NCBI GenBank assembly: GCA_033439265.1
Contig: JAVTVX010000016.1
Coordinates: 23,685,201-23,749,200 of the forward strand
Direction: 5' to 3'
DNA: 64,000 nt
DNA from: Dillenia suffruticosa
Lineage: Eukaryota > Streptophyta > Magnoliopsida > Dilleniales > Dilleniaceae
The translations under genes and the position numbers were made by a program. The first letter of the stretch is position 1; each line of letters begins with the position of its first letter. The notes below the pieces were generated by a model that made no database searches, was not told where the DNA came from, and saw nothing but the letters and a program-made list of their open reading frames with translations. This document shows, in pieces, positions 35,378 through 49,518 of this stretch.

Positions 35378-36893
35378 ATTGACTTGGAACATACCCTTTC
35401 CGCAGCACAACGGTCTTTTAGACTCAAGAGCTCTAGACAAAACAGTTTTGCTCTATCGCCGTGAGTACCATACAACTAGAAATCCAAAGCAAACCTCCTG
35501 GTGCTCGATAAAATGTGGGTATCCCACCGCTACCTTATTGAAGTCAAAGTTGAGTTCATTCTCGCTAGGGATAACTACAGACGGACTATCTAGGCAAATG
35601 TCAATTACACCTAGAGCTTGGGATGGAGAGGGCACCCATCTGCGTGTCATGGGTCTAACCTAATCCTAAAGATCCCCCCCAAAAAGGAAGAAATAAGCAC
35701 AAAATAGAAAAAGAAAACAAAAGAAGTTTAAATTCGTTAAAAACTTGATGTACATCGCAACGGTGGCATACCCACTGCGATGGCGGTCCCTTTGATTTGA
35801 ATATCCATATAGCAATGATAGTATACCCTTTTTTGGTACATTTTTTAACTTCCTTTGCTTATCTATTTAATCCAAGATTCATTTTCAAGTTCTTCTACAT
35901 CATTCGACTTATGACATACTCGAGGAGGTTTGTTTATGAATGCTAATTGGTGGGGCTCCACACGATGCCTTACCCAAGTAAATGAAGACTTTGGTAACCC
36001 AAAACCTCAAATATCAGTTACAACAAAACTACAAATATATACATATATATATATCTAAAACCAAAAATAAAATATAAAAACTCATGATGCATAACCTTAC
36101 GCTCCAAGTAAATAAGCATACAAGCCAGAAAATATCCGGAGAAGACTACGATTCATAGCTTTTGGAAGATTTGATGATATTACCAGGTAGAGTTGATAAA
36201 AAGAAACCCTAGAAGAGTTTCTCCTGAATAACTTTGAAGAAACAAAAGAGGAGAGAGGTTGGTATTGAGAGAGGAATAAATTGGCTAAAGCTTGAAATAG
36301 CAACAGAGAAAAAACCATATTAGATGGCTCCTCTATTGTTTGAACTCAACTAATCAAAGTATTTTAAACTTTGAAGAGCTTTGTTTCTCTAAAAGCTCCT
36401 GCGGCCACGCCCGCCCACACAATATTTGATTCAACTCTAAACCCTAAAGGCGAGAGAGCGAGCCTAAACAAAAGTATCTTCTTTTGCACATGTTCTTCGT
36501 ATTTTATCATTAAAGACCTCCCACTCCACTACACCCCAGCCCCTAATTCTTTTATTTAATATATAAAATAGGAAAAAAAAAAAAAAAAAAGATCAAAACT
36601 AGTTTAGGAATACACTAGTTACCATTTTATTTTCTATTTGCTTTGCTATTACCAAAATAAGTAGCCCCAAAATCGAGAAACAGGTTTCGTGAATAACACC
36701 GACTTAAACAACACTGCTTTCTATTTGGATTTCATCTTTCGCACAACCATTTGACCCCTAAATAACAACACATTCTTCCGTTGTCCCTTTGGTGGGGGCT
36801 GCTAACAGATCACGTTTGACTGTTAAGCCAAACTGCCCCACAGCATCATGCATAGAGATCGCAAGGGAGCTCCACCAACAAGTTCTACATCGT
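35378..36893 (+). pseudogene. Partial tandem copy of the TRM1 gene
   Basis: Two separated segments match the adjacent TRM1 gene. At 35378-35640 the DNA follows the middle of TRM1 exon 1: TAGAAATCCAAAG, CTCGATAAAATGTG, TACCTTATTGAAGTCAAAG and GGGATGGAGAG correspond to the region encoding the SAM motif. At 36790-36893 AACTGCCCCACAGCATCATG and GATCGCAAGGGAGCTCC correspond to TRM1 exon 6 up to its stop. Frames are broken by stops and indels, and exons 2-5 were not found between them. The order and orientation match the parent, so this is a tandem DNA duplication that lost its middle. Confidence 0.75.
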
Positions 36894-37615
36894 TACTGGC
36901 TCAAATTCAAATTGCATCTAGCAGCCAACACTTGCACCTAGCCATATGCTTCCTCAGAATAGCAATCTGACGAGGCACTCCACTGACAATTGGTTCTCCA
37001 ATTGCCAGTGTCAAAAGGTGAAAGCAACAAGTGAGTAACTCCTAAAACTCCATTGGCTCATTGACACCATTGGGGCCTTCAGCCTTCTTAACCCTGGCTG
37101 ATTGTAACAGAGACACCAGCACAAAGCATCGCATGAAGCTTCATGTCTGAAAAATTCTCTCATCTACAATTTTTATGAAATCGCAATGAGACAAGGGCAT
37201 GGTTTTATAACAGCACACCTATCATTCCCTTATTTAATCCATGACATTGCTGCAAAAGGATTTGCAAATAGGTTTGAAAACTCAAATTACTTTGTAGCTA
37301 ATTTTATGCTGTCTTGTTATGCAAAACAACTAAATCTAAGGTAAATAGTAAAGATTGACACATTTGAAGACCTAATCAAGCACCTAAGCCAATTCAGAAA
37401 AGATAAGCTGAATACATTGTGAAAAGGCAAGTTATGCCCACAACTTTGCATCTCATCTATAGTACCAGAAATCAATTCTAATATCGCTTAACACCTTAAG
37501 CTCAAAACACAGAAGAGGTGATCAAAATCTCCAAACAAGACAAATATCCAAGAACAATAAAATCTTTCCGGATAACTTCCACAGCATAACAGAAATAGTA
37601 GAAAACCACAACATT
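36894..37615. other. Intergenic; one unassigned coding-like patch on the minus strand
   Basis: Most of this is 3' flank of the eS26 gene (minus strand) and of the TRM1 remnant. On the minus strand about 37042-37115 reads LLQSARVKKAEGPNGVNEP, then MEF and a TAG stop, which has the composition of a real C-terminus, but no family comes to mind and no upstream exon was found. Confidence 0.35.
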
Positions 37616-40573
<2,958 letters not shown>

Positions 40574-41676
40574 TCAAGCAGATTCTTTCTCGTACACTTC
40601 ACTTGCATATTTCCAATTGATAACACTCCATATGTGCTTTAGATAATCAGGCCTCACATTCTTGTACTGCACCATTGAAAAGGCCAAAGATATCTCAGAT
40701 TATATCTGAGCGTATATGCACAGGCAAAAATATTTTTACCAAAAATAGCAAGTGCTTTTCTAAATAAAGTGTTCACATGAAAAATGAAGGAAAACAAAAG
40801 CCCTGTGTGTGTGTGTGTGTGTGTGTGTGGTCATCTCCAGGACTCCTTTCTTTCCTCCCATGTTTCTGTCCTTTCACCATCTCCAGGCAATGGAGGGAGG
40901 GGTGTCTCCTCCAGTTGTGTTTGAATTAGTTCCAATAAGAGGAAGAGGGAGGGAAACCAATCCCATCCACAAGTAGGAAAAGTGCATCCCTCATTTGAGG
41001 TAGCTGCCATAACCAATATAGAGACAAGTGGATCAACACAGCATTACCCTTGAGAGAAAGTACGCCGAAACCAGGAGAGGATTGGGTATCATAAATATGC
41101 CTTTCATTTCACCTGGTGGGAATGCTTTGGGGTTGAAAAAAGGAAATGGCATTGGATTGGAAAAAGGAATTTCTTTGATATAGAGTCAAAAGGCTAACAC
41201 ATACAGACTCAAAATGCATAATTAATAAAAGTTCAGAAAACTATTGCCTTCATGGAGACAAGAAAGATAAACAAGGTTAAGGTAAAGAAGGTATTTAATG
41301 AAGATGGCTTTTGCTCCTGGCCAATTATCTATACGGCAGAGATTGTTAATATACACAGAAAAATCATTGATAATGATGACAATAACAAAATCTCATTATG
41401 AAGAATAGATAAAGCTAGCTATTTAAGGCATTACCAAATTTAGAAGAGCTAATCAGTTAAAAATATCAAACATGACAGATGCTGCACTGAAGCTATCTAC
41501 AACATATAAATCAGTACCTGCAAGTAGTATGCATGCTCCCAAACATCTATTCCAATGAGAGGAACTAAACATGCTCCTTTAGTTACGAGAGGGTCCTGTA
41601 ACAAGCAATTGATTAAACCACATAAGTGAAATTTTTTCGCACAGAATCAAATTCCAAGCTCTTTTGTAACTATAAA

Positions 41677-41716
<40 letters not shown>

Positions 41717-43109
41717 CACACATTTCATTGACTGTCCTACGAATAAATTGCTACCTCTTATCATGGCATATGCTTCTGGAGGAGTAAGCATGCATGAATG
41801 TGCCAAAACTATGCACTTCCCAGATGAACCCACCATAAACGGTTAGCAAGATAATGGTGGAGACTACAATCTCTATAATTACTCTGTTTTCCATCTCTAT
41901 TAGAGAACAATTACGTGAGCTGGATGAGGAAAATTTCATGTCTGCTTTGGAGGTTGGGGGGTGTCCTATAAGATCCTAGTGGGTTACTTTTAAAGATCAT
42001 TGCAACACTTTTCAGAAAAATGATGGCCAAGTTGATCAACAAAAATGTTTCCAATTAAAAAATAAGTGCTGAAGTTTCACCGCTAAAGGAATCAGCCTAG
42101 TACAAATTTATAAATAACAAAAAATTAGGTCCAATATCTGAGTCTGAGAATTGAATATTTGGAGGGCTCTTGCAAAATGGTGTTATGGTTCAGCAATAAA
42201 CTAAGCACTGAGTTTTGGGTTAGTCCTTTTATGGCTAATGATAGTTGATCTGCTAAAGAGTACATTATTGAAATCTAAATGAGGACTATATTACAAGAAT
42301 CGGAAAAAGATGGAAATTTGCACTAAAGAAATAAGAAGGAAGTCAAACTTCAATGACCCGGAGATGACACCAAAATAAAAGCATGGTACCAGAAGTAAAG
42401 CAAACCAATCTTCGCTTAAGTCAATATCATATGCCCAAAAACATTTGGAAAGAAGTTGCCTCAGGAAGATGCCAGCCTCCATATAAGAGCGGAAATTCAG
42501 AAGTAGACGTTAAGTTGACATTAGTTTACCTGATTAGCCGTAGTTTCAACAACAAGTTTCTTGAACTCTTTGTCCAGACCAAGCCACTGCAAAAGAAACA
42601 AGGTAAACAGCTCAAAGTTAAATCATCCAACCTAGATAGAGAAGAACATAACGGAAGACATCAATTCAATTAAAAACCTACCACCCATCCAGAACCCTGT
42701 AAGGCAGCACCTTCGGTATTCATCTTCTTAATCAGAGCTTCCAAAGAGCCAAAATGGGTATCAATCGCCCAACCCAGAGACCCATGCGGAGGCTCACCAC
42801 CTCCCTCCTGCATAACATTTTTAAAAACATGTTAAAAGGAGGCTGAACCACAGAGGAAGCAAACACTACATGGTAAAACCAATACGCTTACACGAGAGGG
42901 AGCGAGATTCTTCCAGAAAACTGAATGGTTGATATGACCTGTAAGGGGAAAAAGCAACCTCATTCATTCATATGCGCCCGCAAAACAAAAGCTACAATTT
43001 GGGAAGGCTTAAAAATAAATCGAACATATAGTTCAGCTTCATTATGAGCTTATCAAGATATCGACTTCTTCAGCAAACATGCTAATTAGTAATATGATCT
43101 AAATCAATT

Positions 43110-43145
<36 letters not shown>

Positions 43146-43464
43146 CTCCGCCATTGAACTTGAGAGCGCTCTGCAACTTGACAACAGCAGGAGCGTCGCC
43201 CTTGTTGATAGCGTCGTCGAGTTGCTCAAGAGCTTTGTTGTAGTTGGTGACGTAAGTCTGGTGGTGCTTCTGGTGATGGAGCTTCATGATTTCGGCGCTA
43301 ATGGCGGGCTCGAGAGCACCATAGTCGTAGGGAAGATCGGGAAGCGTGAAGGTCTGCAATCCACGACACTGCTGCCGCGCCAACCCTAGCCCGCTCGCCC
43401 TCAACCCTAGTAGACCCAAGCCTCCTCCTAGGGTTTTTCTGCTAGCAATCGCTCGCATCGCCAT
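40574..43464 (-). CDS. MSD1: Mitochondrial manganese superoxide dismutase (6 exons)
   Basis: Converts superoxide to oxygen and hydrogen peroxide in the mitochondrial matrix. Minus-strand exons: 43146-43464, 42892-42938, 42682-42807, 42530-42586, 41518-41595, 40574-40666; 720 nt, 239 residues, all in frame. The start is the first of two ATGs ([12 protein letters not shown]), matching the family's N-terminus; the frame upstream has no ATG. Residues 1 to about 36 are Arg/Gly/Leu-rich without acidic residues, a mitochondrial presequence. The mature part starts near [18 protein letters not shown]. Expected metal ligands are His63 (LHHQKHH), His111 ([10 protein letters not shown]), Asp200 and His204 (DVWEHAYY), with the Mn-type Gln159 in [11 protein letters not shown]. 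The gene looks complete and functional. Intron 1 starts with a CT tract. Confidence 0.96.
40804..40829. repeat. (TG)13 microsatellite in MnSOD intron 5
   Basis: Perfect dinucleotide run of 26 bases, about 140 bases upstream in transcript terms from the last exon; on the transcribed sense strand it reads CA. Confidence 0.9.
41681..41714. repeat. (TA)17 microsatellite in MnSOD intron 4
   Basis: Perfect TA run of 34 bases just upstream, in transcript order, of exon 5. Confidence 0.9.
43113..43142 (-). repeat. CT tract at the MnSOD intron 1 donor
   Basis: On the sense strand intron 1 opens GTCCTCTCTCTC and continues as CT for 30 bases, starting two bases after the GT. Confidence 0.9.
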
Positions 43465-43942
43465 CTCTTCCCGCGCCCCCAATCGATTGCCGGTTGGTTC
43501 AGGGAGTTTCGGCCTTTATGAAAAGGGGAGGTTGTCGAAAGTGAAAGCCAAAATGCAGAGGAGAGTGATGAAGAACCAGAATGACCGATCGACCGACCGA
43601 GACTTATAAGGTGAAAGGCTCTATTTTTTTTTTGGTCCCCGACCCGGGTGTCTGGAGCTTCTTTTTTATTAATCTGGATCGACTTGACTATCGAACCTCC
43701 TATAAAAACGAAAGTTTCCTAAAATAATTTTTTATTTATAAAAAAACCTCAAATCTGAACACCTAATTAAGAGATACAGAGCCCTTCTCAATACACCAAC
43801 CGACCTTGATAGTCGAAAGACTCTACGAGTGCCTGCAGTTCTTCCGTTCCGGATTAGGCATCGAGGAGTGGGCCCCTTTTGGACTGCCGCACACAGAGTG
43901 ACCGAAGGAACTGGTTTGGCTACCCGATTATCATTTTTAAAC

Positions 43943-43943
<1 letters not shown>

Positions 43944-43991
<48 letters not shown>

Positions 43992-44030
43992 TTTTTGATT
44001 TTCATATATATATATATATATATATATATT
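43944..44030. repeat. Compound AT microsatellite
   Basis: Two long AT runs flank a poly-T stretch. Palindromic and prone to mis-assembly. It lies between the MnSOD promoter side and the SAUR cluster. Confidence 0.88.
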
Positions 44031-44507
44031 TTGGTGAAAGGGAGAGACAAAGACACAGAACAGCCAGGCCCATACCTCTAGGAGGAACAAAATGGGCTTT
44101 ACTCTTTATTGTATGCATGATTAAAGAGTTATACCCTTTACAATTTAATTGTTTGTTTATATTTTCACAATGGGTAATGAAATATGGTACATTTTATGGT
44201 ATTTGAAAAGGAGGCTTATTTATTAAGGATGGGATGGAGTTGGAGGCTCCCACGAAAGAAATTGCCATTTGATGCCCTGATGTGAAATCTGTGTTGGCAT
44301 TTTTGTGATCCCATTGTTTTAGCACCGTTGTTTTGATAAAATGGTGCATTTTGACATTCCCATAGAGGAAACATTCATTTCAAGAGGTAAGTTGGTATTT
44401 TTTTCCCCTTTCTAATAGTATGCGTACAAGACAATCGCATGTTTTTATTCCCATAGCAAAGCGAAGACCTGAATTTGCAATTTCTCTTCCTAGCAAAGGC
44501 ACAATCT

Positions 44508-44920
44508 AAGCTTTATGAGAGTTGCAAGGAAGTAGAACAAGGTAGCAGCCATTGGGAGAAAAAGGATCTCATTCAAAAGAACTAGTGCTACAAATACAAA
44601 CTCAACATTCAATGACAGCCATTTTGTTGTTTACACGAATGATAGGAAACGATTTGCGGCACCCATTTCACATCATAACAATGCTGTTTTCATACAACTG
44701 TTCAGAATGTCAGAAAGGAGTTGGGGCTGCCAGTGGGTGGATCTATCATGCTGCCATATGATGCATTTGCCCTGGAGTATCTAATCTCATTGACAGGAAG
44801 AGGGATGGATGACAACTTGGAGAAAGCTCTGCTAATGTCAGTTGTTGCCAATGGATCTGGGTGTTCATCGTTGCTGCCTTCCCATAATGAACTTAATAAC
44901 AAGCCAGCTGTTGCTTGTTT
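44508..44920 (+). pseudogene. SAUR pseudogene 1
   Basis: SAUR genes encode small, auxin-induced proteins that inhibit PP2C.D phosphatases and so promote cell expansion. This copy reads MRVARK, then TAG where the family has Trp, then VAAIGRKRISFKRTSAT and DSHFVVYTNDRKRFAAPISH, LFRMSE. A frameshift in GAAAGGAG moves to LGLPVGGSIMLPYDAF and LEKALLMSV. One nonsense codon and at least one frameshift disable it. It keeps intact codons between lesions, so its loss is moderately old. Confidence 0.85.
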
Positions 44921-46089
44921 GTTGTCGATCAACTACCCATTATCTACATATACATACACATATAAATATATTTTGTAAATAATTTACTAAATTTTATTTA
45001 CCACACTTGTAATTACTGGTTATATGATGAATCCAATTGCCATCTTTGTGTAGATTTCCCCTGTAATAATTCAGAATTACTTAATTTTATTTAATTCAAC
45101 ATGCCTCGTGATCTTTAATTGAGAACACAGAATTATGTACCGCTTTCCAAAAATAATTAATGAAGTTTCTAGTGATATACTAATAACACCACAGGCATTT
45201 TTAATTTCTTTTGATATTCATCTTATGAATATTTCCAAGCTTTGATTTTCCCCTTTTTTTAATCTACTTCAGTTAGCTGATTGTCCAACATTGTATTCTT
45301 TGCTCTTCTTGAATATACAAAGCTACTTCCACGTACTGCTCCTATCTTATTTCAGGTTTGTCTGTTGGCTATTTAAAAAAATGAAAGAGAGAAAGCAAAG
45401 AGATGATGGAGATGAAGAGTAGAGCTCTAATTTTCATTCATGTCTTTGGTCTTTGTAAAGAATAGCAAATCTCACCTCAAAATATCTATGAGAGCTAAAA
45501 TATCAGGAATGGTAGCCAAAATATCAGAAATATTGGCCAAAACATAAAGAACGGTAGATAACTTTTGTCACTGCTTGCATCATAAGTGATGTCGTGACAT
45601 TCGCCATTCTCATTTAGGCATGTTTTCCCTTTGGTGCAAGTAATATGTGCCTCTCATCTATGGCAAAAAATATCCCATGCTAACAGTTTCTAAAATTTGG
45701 TACATATGGTATTCTCATTGGGCACGGTTCTTGGAGTCATCGCCTATTATCCTTGTTCAAGTTGTTCGCAAGTTGGTTGTTTGGATCCCGAGATTCAGAG
45801 TGAGAAGTGCTCGAGAAAAATCCTTCTTCTTCTTCCTTTTTTTTTGGGTATTCGACACATGATCAATTCCCACAATTAGAAGGCGAAGAGGCTGCACAAC
45901 TTTCTTTTTTGGCTGCTTTTGCTAACATTGCGGATGCTGCTATTGCTTTTTCTTTTGCTCTGGAGGAGGCCACCATACCTTAATAAACCAAATACGCCAC
46001 CAACACGAGATACCATTCGGTTGAAATTTATTACTATTATGGACCTTGATTCACAGCGAATGGAAACGATGTAAATAGTGTTACATGTA
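44921..46089. other. Intergenic, no supported gene
   Basis: Open frames here (for example near 45647-45862) lack family resemblance. A triple GGTAG/AATATC-type imperfect repeat (CCAAAATATCAG, CCAAAACATAAAG) is visible near 45500-45555. Confidence 0.45.
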
Positions 46090-47520
46090 TTAAAAATAAA
46101 ACAAATACTATACTGATAAAAAATGAGGATATAAGAAATCATTGGAGGGTTTATTTTAAACGTAAAATTCATCTTAAAAAAGTAAAGGAAACCTTAAAAG
46201 TGAATAAAAAATAATAAAATCATAGGATTTAATGGTATTACTATTGAGGTGTGGAAATATTTAAATAAATTTGATATAATAATATTAACTGATCTTTTTA
46301 ATAAAATTTAACAAATAAAAAAGTACCCCAAATATGGAGAGAGAACACATTTGTATCACTATATAAAAATAAATGAGACATATAAAATTGTTTCAATTAC
46401 AGAGAAATTAAAGTTATGAGTTATATTATGAAATTATGGGAGAGAATGATAAAATATAGATTGAGATTGCATATAAATGTCTTTCAAAATCAATTTGGAT
46501 TTATGTAAAAAACGATCTACTACTGAAACAATTTACTTGTTAAAACATTTGATAGAATATTTATAGAATAAAAGAGAGACCTACATATGGTATTCATTGA
46601 CCTAGAAAAAACATATGATATGGTTTAGAGACGTGGTGTGATGGGTATTATTGAATAAATAGATTTTCTTGAAATATATTAATTTTATTAGAGATATGCA
46701 CGAGAGATATGTAACCATGTAAGAACTTGTAGGAGTCTTACCGATAGTTTTCCTATTAATATTGGATTTTATCAAGATTCAACATTAAGACCCACTTTTT
46801 TACAATAGTGATACAAAATCATAAAAAATATTCAAATAAAATATCATAATATATATTGTTTGTAAATAATATCGTATTAATCGATCAAATTAGAGAGAAT
46901 ATTAGCGCTAAATTAAATTTATGGAGAGATATACTAAAATATAGAGCATTTGGATTGAATATGTCAAAAACTGAGTATATAAGATGTAAATTTAATGATG
47001 ATCATCAAAATGGTTAAGAAACAATTAAGTTAGAAGGAAAAGACATACCAAAGGTGAATATTTTAGATATCTTGATTCCATTCATTTAGAGTGATGACAA
47101 TGTAAATGGAGATATAAAATCATAAGATTCAAACAAATTATATAAAATGAAAAATAGCATCTGGAGTTCTTTATGATTGTAAGATACAATTGTATTTGAA
47201 TAGAAAATTTTATAAAATCGTAATAAAACATATACTATTGTATGATACCAAGTATTAGGCCATTAAACAATAACAAAAGTATAAAATGGTTATAACTGAA
47301 ATATAAATATTTATCTGAATGTATGATAAAACTAAAAAAATATAAAATTAGAAATGAAAAGATATATAATAAGTTAAAATTTAATTCAATTGTTGATAAC
47401 ACGTGAAAATATCGTTTGAAATAGTTTAGGCGTGTGTAACGAAAACTCAAAGTAGCAACAGTTAGTAGTAACAAGAACTTAAATATAAAAAATTTAGTAA
47501 AACGTATAGATAGATCATTA
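46090..47520 (+). mobile_element. Highly decayed RTE-like LINE (non-LTR retrotransposon) fragment
   Basis: Across many frame changes the plus strand keeps the outline of a LINE reverse transcriptase: NEDIRNHWRVYF, GFNGITIEVWKYL (family GPDGIPIEVWK), VFQNQFGFM, TETIYLLKHLI, MVFIDLEKTYDMV, a GGLTDSF-like site, the catalytic box read as FVNN in place of FADD, and NLWRDILKYRAFGLNMSKTE with EYIRCKF. Later segments follow the C-terminal domain. These match the plant RTE clade order as I know it. Strong C-to-T and G-to-A drift has made it very AT-rich, and stops are frequent. Neither the endonuclease domain nor a 3' tail was found. Confidence 0.72.
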
Positions 47521-49054
47521 AAAATTTAAATGTAAATTATTTATAAAAATATGATAATTAAGGGTTTAGTTGAGTAAATGGTTTTCGATAAAAATGAATG
47601 ACATAGTAGAATTCGTATTAATTAAATCAATACTTTTTTTTTTCAATATTTATATTTTATGGCCGATCTCAAAATTTAGAATTAAAATCTAATTTGTTGT
47701 TTTTATGGATCATGATTCAGCATGAACAACCTTTCCATTTGGTTTTGCCCCTTAATTTAATTCGCAGTGGAACAGGGCAGGTATTTGCTTCAAACAACCA
47801 TAAGACAAAAATTTCTTACATTTTTTCATGATCCAAACTATTAACCAACATCCGGTAAAATTTTGCCATGTTGCTTTCCGTGGCCCAAAATGGCAACGAA
47901 GAGCTCTGGTCAATGTCTCGTGTGTTTGGAAAATTTGAATTGCACGTAAAGCAATCATTGTTCTTAAGAAAATTATGTCTCCATTATGTTATTGGTTAGA
48001 TTGACGATAAATTCTTTTAAGATATGCAAATCGAAAACAGAAATTTGAGATAACAAAATTTTAAGTTTTGACTTTTCAGAAAAAAAATTTATGAATGATT
48101 AAAAAATCTGAAAGTGTGTATCCATAACGGTGAGACAAAGTATTTATAGAAAATAAAAGATTGCAATTATGAGAAATTTTTCATTCAAAAGTCATAATAA
48201 ATATGTTTTTTTGAATTAAAAAAAACAATCATTTATTCAATAGGCATCACTTAATTTTTAGAAAATAACATTTTAATTAAAAAATATAAATTTATTTAAT
48301 TTCAAATTATGCCTTTTAAATAAAAAAAATCAATAACCGAAAAACACTTATTTTTTATTTATGGTCATTTATTAAAAATCTCATTTTCCCTCCAACACAC
48401 CATTTTAACCAAATTCAATTGGTTTCAAATTTGATGAGTTATATACCCATAACATTTTCTTCAACTTTTCAATATGGGACAAATGTCCACAACATATTAC
48501 AAACTATATTCAACATCATGCCGTATCCCACACTGAAACTGAGAATGATAGTGAATATTGTATCACATGCAAAGCAACGAATCACATTAATGGGACTGCC
48601 AACATTTCATTCAGTTAATAAGACGATGTCCCATTTCGTCCGAGGAATACTAAAGAGATGAGGGTTGCAGCGAAAGCAGGACAGATAATGTAGTTAATTG
48701 TAGTCATGAAAAAGCTTGCATGACTATCGCTACCAAATGTAACTGCTCCATATTCTTCTAGTTACCATCGCTACTTTAGCTTTGTTTAAGGTGTCTCTTG
48801 TGTTTCTATGCTAGGATCCATTACTAAAGGAAAACCGGTGAAATACAAGCTGTCAGCAAATTTGGAGCTATTGGACAGAAATTATTGGTTTTGCAGTCCA
48901 CAGGATGCAAGTCCCAAGAAAAAAACAACATATATATCGGAGGGTATATATGACCTTAAGAATCTATGTTGCTTACACTGCTTTCTCCATCGAAACAATT
49001 GGCGGTAGCGAAGAAGGCTCTAGTCTTCTTTACTCTGGTTTTAAGAGAGACATC
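47521..49054. other. AT-rich intergenic DNA and promoter of SAUR copy 2
   Basis: No gene recognised. Possible TATA motifs (TATATATC near 48932, TATATATG near 48946) precede the SAUR copy at 49055. Confidence 0.45.
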
Positions 49055-49518
49055 ATGGTCAGTCTGAAAAAGCTCATTAAAATATCAAAGAAATGGCAGA
49101 AGGCAGCATCTCCCAAAACAAAAGGAACTGTGCTTCACAGGACAGAAAGTATGATAAATACGGGAATTGGTGCATCATCTGTGGTCACTTTGTTGTTTAC
49201 ACAGTTGATAGAAGACACTGCTCAATTCTCGTTTCATTTCTAAAGTTTGAAATTTTTAAAGAGCTATTGAGAATGTCAGGAGAGGAGTTTGGCTTGCAGC
49301 CTGATCAGCCCCTTAGGTTGCTATGTGATGCATTTTTCCTGGAGTACAGTCTCTTAAATACTTGGAGGGTTGAGGAGTTAGAAACAGTTTTGATTTCGTC
49401 CCTTGCAACAAGGGACTGCTCAGGATTTTCCTCTCTCTGTCCAGGATTGTCTAAACTGCGACACCATGATCATGATGACTTAGGAAGTAATCGCAGTTCT
49501 GTGAATATTCTTTCATAA
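49055..49518 (+). pseudogene. SAUR pseudogene 2
   Basis: The N-terminal frame is a typical SAUR start, MVSLKKLIKISKKWQKAAS, open to SMINTGIGASSVV. The SAUR domain continues only in another frame: GHFVVYTVDRRHCSILVSFL, IFKELLRMSGEEFGLQ, LLCDAFFLEYSL. An indel near 49170-49182 separates the two. The domain also has one extra residue after VDRR and the family's LPxDGPI is LQPDQPL, so it had diverged from the other copies. If the indel were a sequencing error, the protein would be about 155 residues, normal for a SAUR. Confidence 0.8.

Noticed and set aside
43465..43482. Six-codon N-terminal extension of MnSOD
   Set aside because: It depends on a TTG start; the ATG at 43464 gives the conserved [10 protein letters not shown] start.
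43829..44206. 125-codon plus frame with Ile-Tyr repeats
   Set aside because: Mostly the translation of the compound AT microsatellite.
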